Shown here: positions 1-5,136 of the stretch, in pieces | Layout: the number at the start of each line of letters is the position of its first letter | Numbering within the stretch: position 1 is the stretch's first letter | NCBI GenBank assembly: GCA_041749815.1 | Contig: JBGTAR010000078.1 | Location: 1 to 8,496 of the forward strand | Length of the DNA: 8,496 nucleotides | Direction of reading: 5' to 3' | DNA from: JAJTZA01 sp041749815 | GTDB taxonomy: Bacteria; Verrucomicrobiota; Verrucomicrobiia; Chthoniobacterales; Terrimicrobiaceae | Made by a program: the position numbers and the translations under genes | The notes under the pieces: model-generated | Databases searched by the model: none | What the model saw: only the letters and a program-made list of their open reading frames with translations | Told to the model about the DNA's origin: nothing

Positions 1-602
1 TTTTGTCCCAGAGCCACCTTGAGGATGTTCGGGATCAGGTGGGTTTCAATCCGGTGATCTTCCCCAAATTTTTCCGTGGCTCCGGCGGCATTGAAATACC
101 GAAGGGCCACAAACACCAGTCCATGGATTTCTCCATACCACTTCAGGATTTGTTCAAACATCAATTTGGATTCGCCGTAAGGATTGATCGGCCTCTGCGG
201 AAGGGACTCATCCAGAGGCACGGTCTCCGGAATCCCGAAAGTTGCACACGTGGACGAAAAAACAAATTTGCGAACCCCGGCCTCAATCGTCGCATCCAGA
301 AGGTTGATCCCATTGGCCACATTGTTTCGAAAATACTTCGAAGGGTTCTGCATGGATTCCCCCACCAACGCATTGGCGGCAAAATGCATGACAGCTTCGG
401 GTTGGAATTCTCCCATGGCATGACCAAGCACCGTCCGGTCTTTCAGGTCGCCCTGAAAAAACTCCGCCCGTGAATCGACAGCCTTTTTGTGGCCTTCGCT
501 GAGATTGTCAAAAACTGCAACCTGAATACCCCGGTCCAGAAGCTGCTCCACGCAGATGCTCCCAATATATCCGGCCCCACCCGTCACAAAAACTTTGTTC
601 AT
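1..602 (-). CDS. galE: UDP-glucose 4-epimerase (GalE family), 5' part; C-terminus beyond window
   Basis: GalE interconverts UDP-glucose and UDP-galactose in the cytoplasm using tightly bound NAD; it feeds sugar use and cell-surface polysaccharide synthesis. The 200 visible codons begin MNKVFVTGGAGYIGS, giving the Rossmann NAD-binding glycine motif (TGGAGYIGS, residues 7-15). FDN follows at 31-33 and GDL at 51-53. HFAANALVGES (73-83) is the usual second NAD contact region. FSSTCATFG (115-123) carries the catalytic Ser/Thr position (Thr118, aligning with Ser124 of the E. coli enzyme), and YGESK (142-146) gives the Tyr/Lys catalytic pair. LRYFNAAGA (168-176) is the substrate-binding segment. Family members are about 330-340 residues, so roughly 130 residues lie outside. 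The start at 602 is chosen because the glycine motif follows it immediately. There is no strong ribosome-binding site, in line with a very short leader. Other nucleotide-sugar 4-epimerases of the same family remain possible. Confidence 0.9.
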   Translation of the reverse strand, partial: MNKVFVTGGAGYIGSICVEQLLDRGIQVAVFDNLSEGHKKAVDSRAEFFQGDLKDRTVLGHAMGEFQPEAVMHFAANALVGESMQNPSKYFRNNVANGINLLDATIEAGVRKFVFSSTCATFGIPETVPLDESLPQRPINPYGESKLMFEQILKWYGEIHGLVFVALRYFNAAGATEKFGEDHRIETHLIPNILKVALGQ

Positions 603-611
603 CGTTTCCAC

Positions 612-639
612 AGCATAGCCCGGCCCGTTCTCGAATCAA
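612..639 (-). promoter_or_regulatory. candidate galE promoter with very short leader
   Basis: On the minus strand a -35-like TTGATT (639-634) and a -10-like TATGCT (617-612) are separated by 16 bp. Each matches the sigma-70 consensus at four of six positions. The -10 ends nine bases before the galE ATG, so transcription would start within a few bases of the start codon. This was called by eye and has no experimental support. Confidence 0.4.
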
Positions 640-672
640 GCACCGAGCCGGAGGACGGGAGACGGGGTGAGA

Positions 673-696
673 TTGATCACAGGTGTTGTTGATCAC
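673..696. repeat. tandem pair of TTGATCAC sites upstream of galE
   Basis: TTGATCAC occurs at 673-680 and again at 689-696, spaced 16 bp start to start, and each copy contains the palindrome TGATCA. The pair lies about 35-60 bp upstream of the proposed galE -35 box, where an activator or repressor could bind. The rest of 603-786 holds no open frame I would support. Function is a guess. Confidence 0.3.
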
Positions 697-786
697 CGTT
701 CTGTTGGGAGGTAGATCCTACGATTTAACAAGAAAGGAAAGGCGGATGCAATGTGTGTCAGGGGAGCAGAATCCTGCTGAGGATTT

Positions 787-1176
787 CTACCAATCGGCCC
801 TGACGTGGGGATAGTCGAGGATCTTTCGATCCGTAGTTAGGAGGAGGCTGTTCTCCTTGCGTGCGGTGGCAGCCAGGATGCGATCTGCCGGATCAGCATG
901 GAATGTCCCCGGCAAGCACCAGGCCTCCTCCACGATTTCAAGCGTAATTGGCAGAGTGTCCCAGCCGTTTCGCCTGACCGCTTCACGCAACCACAGGCGC
1001 CAATGCATCGGAAGCTTGATCCTCCCCCGTTCTTGTAAACAGGCCAACTCCGCTGCCGAAATCGGAGAAATGGCAATTCTTTCCGCCTTGTCGATAATGG
1101 TTCGCGTGGACAGTCTCACGCAGGGATCATCCAAACTCAGAAAGAGAATTGCGCAAGTGTCCAGTAGCACATTCAT
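787..1176 (-). CDS. vapC: VapC-family PIN-domain toxin ribonuclease
   Basis: This is a 129-residue PIN-domain protein, predicted to be the toxin of a type II toxin-antitoxin pair: a Mg2+-dependent ribonuclease held inactive by its partner antitoxin. The acidic residues expected of the active site are visible: Asp6 in VLLDTCA, Glu43 in SAAELACL, Asp98 in DPADRILAATA (95-105; Asp95 is nearby) and Asp116 in LLTTDRKIL. The length is normal for VapC (about 125-140 residues) and the reading frame is intact, so the toxin is probably functional. The frame stays open upstream to 1236, but the ATG at 1176 is preferred. It puts the conserved N-terminal strand at the start, and it overlaps the antitoxin stop codon by 4 nt (ATGA), the usual coupling in such pairs. 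The RNA target cannot be read from sequence. Confidence 0.9.
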   Translation of the reverse strand: MNVLLDTCAILFLSLDDPCVRLSTRTIIDKAERIAISPISAAELACLQERGRIKLPMHWRLWLREAVRRNGWDTLPITLEIVEEAWCLPGTFHADPADRILAATARKENSLLLTTDRKILDYPHVRADW

Positions 1177-1424
1177 TTCATCATATCCCAATCCGCCTCG
1201 GGCAGAACCGGTTCCGTCAGGTCCCCATGAATGCATGCGCCAGTCCCTTTTGCCCAGCCAATCACGGTGCAGTGTTTGCCCATAGAAATCCGGTCAGGGG
1301 TAAGCGGCGTGATTTTTGCCACCGGCAGGTTCCGCCTGCAGATCACCACCGTCTCCCCTTGCTCCACCTGATCCACAACACTGGAAAAGTGGGTTTTTGC
1401 TTCACTGACGTTTAGCGTCTTCAT
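1173..1424 (-). CDS. Phd/YefM-family antitoxin
   Basis: This is the antitoxin that neutralises the adjoining VapC and probably represses the shared promoter. From the second ATG it has 83 residues. The N-terminal MKTLNVSEAKTHFSSVVDQV is the typical Phd/YefM DNA-binding and dimerisation start, followed by EQGETVVICRRNLPVAKITP (21-40). The C-terminal segment, WAKG with GDLTEPVLPEADWDM (57-81), is the toxin-binding tail seen in Phd-type partners of VapC. An ATG two codons upstream (1430) is also possible. I prefer 1424 because the family usually begins MKT-NV-EAK, and because the proposed promoter would start transcription at or next to this ATG, giving a leaderless message. The gene precedes and overlaps vapC, as expected for the pair. 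The symbol is left blank because naming (phd, vapB) varies for this family. Confidence 0.88.
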   Translation of the reverse strand: MKTLNVSEAKTHFSSVVDQVEQGETVVICRRNLPVAKITPLTPDRISMGKHCTVIGWAKGTGACIHGDLTEPVLPEADWDMMK

Positions 1425-1430
1425 GGTCAT

Positions 1431-1459
1431 ATATTAGACCAACAAGTTGGTCGTGTCAA
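1431..1459 (-). promoter_or_regulatory. toxin-antitoxin promoter with palindromic operator in the spacer
   Basis: On the minus strand a perfect -35 box TTGACA (1459-1454) is followed by exactly 17 bp and then TAATAT (1436-1431), a four-of-six match to the -10 consensus. The spacer is almost entirely one inverted repeat, GACCAACTTGTTGGTC (1437-1452), with two 7-bp arms around a 2-bp centre. This is what an autoregulating antitoxin operator would look like, since bound protein would block RNA polymerase. The expected start of transcription falls at about 1424, on the antitoxin ATG. The boxes and palindrome are seen directly; binding by the antitoxin is inferred from the general behaviour of such pairs. 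Confidence 0.65.
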
Positions 1460-1479
1460 AGACGGAACCCCTGCCTTTA

Positions 1480-1685
1480 TCACGGCGCATGGCTCTGTTC
1501 AGTGACCCGCCCGGTCGTGGCCTCATGCCCGGATTCCAACATCGCTACCTCCCAGACAGAAATGGGCACACCGCAGCGCGCCCACGAAAATTCTTCAGGA
1601 CTGCAGCCTGCGCATCGCCCGCACTCAGCAGAAACCATGCGTGCGTGTCGAGCACCGCCACCTTCAGATGCTCAACACCAGGCAT
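1480..1685 (-). pseudogene. decayed VapC-like PIN toxin remnant (frameshifted and truncated)
   Basis: Reading from an ATG at 1685, which has a GGAG ribosome-binding site 8 nt upstream, the frame gives AVLDTHAWFLLSAGDAQ. This is the hallmark first strand of VapC toxins, with the first catalytic Asp. The frame then stops. Shifting by one base near a CACAC run (plus strand 1567-1571) gives VPISVWEVAMLESG, the second VapC motif with its catalytic Glu. One extra TG dinucleotide would explain the break. After ESG the sequence no longer resembles the family and ends at a stop at 1480. The C-terminal half with the last acidic residues is missing, and no antitoxin gene precedes it, since mrpG ends only 16 nt upstream. 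It is therefore a dead relic of a second toxin-antitoxin pair, distinct in sequence from the intact one next door. Confidence 0.7.
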
Positions 1686-1701
1686 CCCTTTCGCTCCAGA
1701 G

Positions 1702-2049
1702 TCAATCAGGGTTGGGTTCCTCTTCCTCGCCGATATGACCGCGTCCCTCATCAATGACTGAGTGGTCCCATAGCGGAATCTTGCGGGCATAGGCAGCCCT
1801 TCCGAGCACGTGGGCAGCGACCGGCGCTGTGATAAAAATAAACACCGCGGTGAGGATCGCCTTGGTGACGACCGAGAGCTCTTGAAAATTCAGAGCCGCC
1901 GCGATGAGGAGTAGTGCGACGCCCAGCGAAGCCCCCTTGGTGGAGGCATGCATGCGCATAAACAGGTCGGGCATTCTCACAACACCCAGTCCCGCCAGAA
2001 ACATGAGAAGCGCACCAAGAAGAATCAGCAGAGCGATGAGATAGATCAT
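1702..2049 (-). CDS. mrpG: Na+/H+ antiporter subunit MrpG/MnhG
   Basis: This is a small membrane subunit of the Mrp cation/proton antiporter, 115 residues, which is normal for the family. Three hydrophobic segments are visible at about 3-24, 42-54 and 60-83. The family signature GVVRMPDLFMRMHASTKGA (22-40) is complete, as is ITAPVAAHVLGRAAY (73-87). The C-terminal tail is acidic, with HIGEEEEPNPD at 105-115, and probably faces the cytoplasm. It is the last gene of the operon and overlaps mrpF by 4 nt (ATGA), with an AAGG ribosome-binding site 9 nt before the ATG. No clear terminator hairpin follows; a decayed toxin gene begins 16 nt downstream. Confidence 0.95.
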   Translation of the reverse strand: MIYLIALLILLGALLMFLAGLGVVRMPDLFMRMHASTKGASLGVALLLIAAALNFQELSVVTKAILTAVFIFITAPVAAHVLGRAAYARKIPLWDHSVIDEGRGHIGEEEEPNPD

Positions 2050-2327
2050 TTAAAAATACCTTTTTGAATGCTGAGGGCCAGAGCAATAGTACCCAGAAAG
2101 GTGATCAATGCCATGGCAAGGGCAATATCCAGAAGGATGGCCTGGCCGGTGGCGATGGAGGTCAGCACAAGCGCTCCAATGCCCATGGTCGCCAACGCAT
2201 CAAGCGCCACCACGCGGTCTGGCAAGCTGGGACCCTTCGCCAGCCGGACAAAGGCAAGAATCATCCCCAGGGAAACGATAACGGTGCCCCCCCAGGATGC
2301 TGCGATGATGATTGATGAGGTTTCCAT
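2046..2327 (-). CDS. mrpF: Na+/H+ antiporter subunit MrpF/MnhF
   Basis: This 93-residue inner-membrane subunit has three predicted membrane segments, at about 7-29, 43-60 and 64-88. RLAKGPSLPDRVVALDALA (28-46) is the conserved loop that identifies MrpF, and FLGTIALALS (77-86) is its usual end. In Mrp complexes MrpF packs with MrpA and MrpG, and its conserved Asp residues are thought to contribute to the ion path; here they are Asp37 and Asp43. The start lies 5 nt after the mrpE stop and has no good ribosome-binding site, so translation is probably coupled to mrpE. The end overlaps mrpG by 4 nt. Confidence 0.95.
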   Translation of the reverse strand: METSSIIIAASWGGTVIVSLGMILAFVRLAKGPSLPDRVVALDALATMGIGALVLTSIATGQAILLDIALAMALITFLGTIALALSIQKGIFK

Positions 2328-2332
2328 GGGTG

Positions 2333-2806
2333 TCAGCGCAGAATTTCGAGAACTCTGCGTTCAAGGTTGTTGGTGATGTCGTCGCGGAGAGCCTGGGGGT
2401 CATTCACATACATGGCATGCACGTAGAGGATCTTGCGGTCCTCCGAGACATCCAGGCTCAGGGTTCCAGGGGTCATGGAGATCAGGTTGGCAAGCAGAGT
2501 GATCTCAAAGTCGGTCTCTGCGAGAATCGGTATCGCAACAACGCCGGGTGTCATCTTGTGCTGAGGGGTCAGAATATCCCATGCCACGATGACATTCGAT
2601 TTGATGAGTTCCCAGAGATAATATCCCACAAAGGAGATCATCTTTGGCACCTTGCCAAAATAGGAATCATACTCACGGTGGCTTCGGGCGACAAAAAATA
2701 ACACGAAATAGGAAATCACAAACCCGGAGATCAGGTTTTCGGCATTGATGGCACCCAGCAGGCCGACCCAGACCAGGGTGAGGAGAATATTCAGAGCGGG
2801 CAACAT
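2333..2806 (-). CDS. mrpE: Na+/H+ antiporter subunit MrpE/MnhE
   Basis: This 157-residue subunit of the Mrp antiporter is the usual length for the family. The N-terminal part is hydrophobic (about residues 5-40, two closely spaced membrane segments). A partly amphipathic region follows (about 55-80, YYLWELIKSNVIVAWDIL), and then a soluble cytoplasmic domain. ANLISMTPGTLSLDV (106-120) followed by LYVHAMYVND (127-136) is the clear MrpE signature. The start is 2 nt after the mrpD stop and lacks a ribosome-binding site, suggesting coupled translation. MrpE has no complex I counterpart and is needed for assembly or full activity in studied bacteria. Confidence 0.95.
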   Translation of the reverse strand: MLPALNILLTLVWVGLLGAINAENLISGFVISYFVLFFVARSHREYDSYFGKVPKMISFVGYYLWELIKSNVIVAWDILTPQHKMTPGVVAIPILAETDFEITLLANLISMTPGTLSLDVSEDRKILYVHAMYVNDPQALRDDITNNLERRVLEILR

Positions 2807-2808
2807 GG

Positions 2809-4326
2809 CTAACGGGAAACGCCGAGGACAGCCTCGATGTAAAGGTTGGGGTTCAGGAGTTCCTCAGCCGCACGCATCGCAAACCCAAAAAAGAATTCAG
2901 GCACCAAGCCAATGGTCAGGGTCAGAAGGGCCAGCGCAGCAATGGGTCCAAGAAGAAGGATTTTGTCGCGGAGTGGAACGTTCGCCGGCTCCGGAATGGC
3001 CGCATCATCCGGCTTTTTCCAAAAGGCCTCGGACCAGATCTTGGTCATGGAAAACAGCGTGAGCAACCCAACAGCCAGGGCAATCCCCACCAACCAAGCT
3101 GCCGCGTTGGTAAAAATCGTGTCCCCCGCCAAGCCGGCTTTGACGACGGCAAATTTGGCAAAAAATCCGGAAAGAGGGGGGATGCCACCCAGCGACATCG
3201 CCGGGATAAAAAACAAAATTGCCAGCAAGGGAGACGCTTTGAGCAGTCCCCCGAGTTTTTTGAGGTCGAAGGTTCCAGAATAACGATGGGCCACCCCGCT
3301 GATGAGGAAGAGGTTCGATTTCACGATGATGTGGTGGAAAATATAAAACACTGTCCCCGCAATGGCGAGCGGTGTGAAAAATGCCAGCCCGAGAATCATG
3401 TATCCGATCTGACTGATGATGTGAAAGGACAGCAACCTTCGAAAGTCAAACTGCACGACGGCACCCAAAACGCCAGTCAGCATGGTCAATCCGGCCAGGG
3501 CCAGCAGCAGGGAATGGATAAATCCCACATCGTCCGTAAAAACCAGCGTGAACATCCGGATCAGCGCGTACACACCCACCTTTGTGAGCAGACCCGCAAA
3601 GATTGCGGACACGGCCACCGGCGGGGTGTGATAGGACGCTGGAAGCCAGAAAAACAGCGGAAAGATTCCTGCTTTCAGGCCAAAGGCCACAAGGAAAAGG
3701 GCCGCTGTCACCGTGAGGAGTCCGGGGTCAAGGACATCGCCCGCGCGGAGAGCAAGATCGGCAAGATTCAGTGTCCCGATTTTTCCATACAGGATCCCAC
3801 AGCCTGCAAGGAAGAGGCTGGAGGAGATCAGATTGAGAACCACATATTTGACAGCTCCCTCCATCTGCGGGCGCTCCCCGCCAAGGGTCATCAACACAAA
3901 CGAGCTGATCAACATGACCTCAAACCAAACGAACATGTTAAAAATATCGCCGGTGAGAAAGGCCCCGCAGACACCCATGAGCATGAAATGCAAAAACCCG
4001 TAATATCCGTATCGCTCATGCCCGGCATCAATCTCCGCCAAAGAATAAACCACGACGGCCAGACCGGTGATGGCCGTCACCAAAACCATGATGGAGGACA
4101 ACATGTCCGCCACCAAAGAAATCCCAAATGGCGCCTCCCAATTCCCGAATTTTACGACCAGGATTCCGCGATGCCAGACCTCGCTGACGAGCCAGAGGGC
4201 ATTGCCAAGAAGAGCGACCATGCCAGCGACGCTGATCCCACGCTGCCAGGCCGGCACACGCCAAAACGCAAGGCATGTCAAAGCCGTCACAAAGGGAATG
4301 AGAATGGAAAGGGTGATTGGGTCCAT
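2809..4326 (-). CDS. mrpD: Na+/H+ antiporter subunit MrpD/MnhD
   Basis: MrpD is one of the two large antiporter-like subunits, related to NuoM/NuoN of respiratory complex I, and carries the proton-translocating membrane domain. At 505 residues with about 14 membrane segments it is full length. Key charged residues of the proton channel are in place: Glu136 in VWFEVML (helix 5 of the family), Lys218 in FGLKAGIFPLFFWLP (helix 7) and Lys249 in LLTKVGVYAL (helix 8). The equivalent Glu and Lys are essential in Bacillus MrpD. The proton-transporter domain spans roughly residues 125-420. The ATG shares its A with the mrpC stop codon (TGATG) and has no ribosome-binding site, so translation should depend on mrpC. 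A long open frame on the opposite strand here (3286-4389) is a shadow. Confidence 0.96.
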   Translation of the reverse strand: MDPITLSILIPFVTALTCLAFWRVPAWQRGISVAGMVALLGNALWLVSEVWHRGILVVKFGNWEAPFGISLVADMLSSIMVLVTAITGLAVVVYSLAEIDAGHERYGYYGFLHFMLMGVCGAFLTGDIFNMFVWFEVMLISSFVLMTLGGERPQMEGAVKYVVLNLISSSLFLAGCGILYGKIGTLNLADLALRAGDVLDPGLLTVTAALFLVAFGLKAGIFPLFFWLPASYHTPPVAVSAIFAGLLTKVGVYALIRMFTLVFTDDVGFIHSLLLALAGLTMLTGVLGAVVQFDFRRLLSFHIISQIGYMILGLAFFTPLAIAGTVFYIFHHIIVKSNLFLISGVAHRYSGTFDLKKLGGLLKASPLLAILFFIPAMSLGGIPPLSGFFAKFAVVKAGLAGDTIFTNAAAWLVGIALAVGLLTLFSMTKIWSEAFWKKPDDAAIPEPANVPLRDKILLLGPIAALALLTLTIGLVPEFFFGFAMRAAEELLNPNLYIEAVLGVSR

Positions 4327-4673
4327 CAGGAGTCGGTGCTTTTCAGGTCGTCGAGGTCATCGCTTCCCACGGTTTTGTCGGCTCGCTGAACCATCACCAG
4401 CGTGAAGGCCAGGACCCCGAAGCTGATCACGATGGCTGTGAGAATGAGGGCTTGCGGCAGGGGATCGGCGCTTTGCGGCGGAAGGGCCGTGGCATCGGCA
4501 GGCACAAAGGCCACCATGCCCCGGCTCAACCCGGCTGACGTAAAAATCAGAAGATTCACGGCCTGGCTGAGCACGGCAATGCCAAGGATCAGTTTGACCA
4601 CACTGCGACGAAGAAGCAGGTAGGCCGCTGCGGCGTAGAGAGCACCTATCGTGATGGCGAGAAGGAGTTCCAT
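4326..4673 (-). CDS. mrpC: Na+/H+ antiporter subunit MrpC/MnhC (NuoK-like)
   Basis: MrpC is the NuoK-like subunit, 115 residues with three membrane segments at about 2-21, 27-48 and 74-95. The signature DPLPQALILTAIVISF (70-85) is the family hallmark. The C-terminal tail (98-115) is acidic and hydrophilic, with GSDDLDDLKSTDS at its end. The frame is open upstream to 4739, but the ATG at 4673 is preferred. It lies 1 nt after the mrpB stop, has GAGGA about 8 nt upstream, and starts directly with the first membrane helix (MELLLAITIGALY). In the complex MrpC sits between the MrpA and MrpD blocks, as NuoK does in complex I. Confidence 0.95.
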   Translation of the reverse strand: MELLLAITIGALYAAAAYLLLRRSVVKLILGIAVLSQAVNLLIFTSAGLSRGMVAFVPADATALPPQSADPLPQALILTAIVISFGVLAFTLVMVQRADKTVGSDDLDDLKSTDS

Positions 4674-4674
4674 A

Positions 4675-5136
4675 TCAGTTTTCCTCCTCATCGCTGTCGG
4701 GCTCGAGGATGGGGTTGCACTCCTCCTCCAACTCTTCACCCAGACTGAACACGATCAGGCAGCAGATCCCGCCGACCACAATGTAAACACCCACATCAAA
4801 AAGCAGGGGCGTCCCCAATTTTCCAACCACGGGGAGCGGGGTTTTATCCCAGATCCCGGTCAGAAAGGGCAGGCCATCCATCATGCCCGGGAGCCCGCTG
4901 AGAAGTGCGACGAGGAGCCCTGCTGCGATGATGGTGCGTGGATCAAAAATGAGGAGTTTTTTTGCTGAGGCGACCCCAAAGGTCAGGGCTTGGAGCACAA
5001 ACGCGCAGGAGGCAACCAAACCTCCTGCAAAGCCGCCTCCGGGCAGGTTGTGTCCGCGAAGGAGAAGGAAAACAGAAAAAACGATCAACAATCCCGAGAT
5101 AAGACGGTTGGTGGTGCTGAGGATCACACTGTTCAT
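4675..5136 (-). CDS. mrpB: Na+/H+ antiporter subunit MrpB/MnhB
   Basis: MrpB is a small membrane subunit, here 153 residues with four hydrophobic segments at about 8-26, 36-57, 67-83 and 112-131. RGHNLPGGGFAGGL (27-40) and GTPLLFDVGVYIVVGG (108-123) are the two family signatures. After the last helix there is a strongly acidic tail, EELEEE followed by DSDEEEN (134-153), which is longer and more charged than I expect for the family. The ATG overlaps the mrpA stop by 4 nt and has a good AAAGGAG ribosome-binding site 7 nt upstream. Because mrpB is separate from mrpA, the operon is the seven-gene type seen in Bacillus and not the six-gene type with fused A and B. Confidence 0.95.
   Translation of the reverse strand: MNSVILSTTNRLISGLLIVFSVFLLLRGHNLPGGGFAGGLVASCAFVLQALTFGVASAKKLLIFDPRTIIAAGLLVALLSGLPGMMDGLPFLTGIWDKTPLPVVGKLGTPLLFDVGVYIVVGGICCLIVFSLGEELEEECNPILEPDSDEEEN

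Noticed and set aside
765..778. Small hairpin (AGCAG-AATC-CTGCT) just past the vapC stop as a terminator
   Set aside because: The stem has only 5 bp and no U-run follows on either strand, so it is not convincing.
857..1285. Plus-strand open frame of 142 codons opposite the toxin-antitoxin pair
   Set aside because: It is antisense to vapC and the antitoxin, both of which have clear motifs, and it shows no recognisable domain.
3286..4389. Plus-strand open frame of 367 codons opposite mrpD
   Set aside because: The translation is rich in His, Gln, Lys and Gly without domain character, and it lies entirely antisense to the well-conserved mrpD and mrpC.
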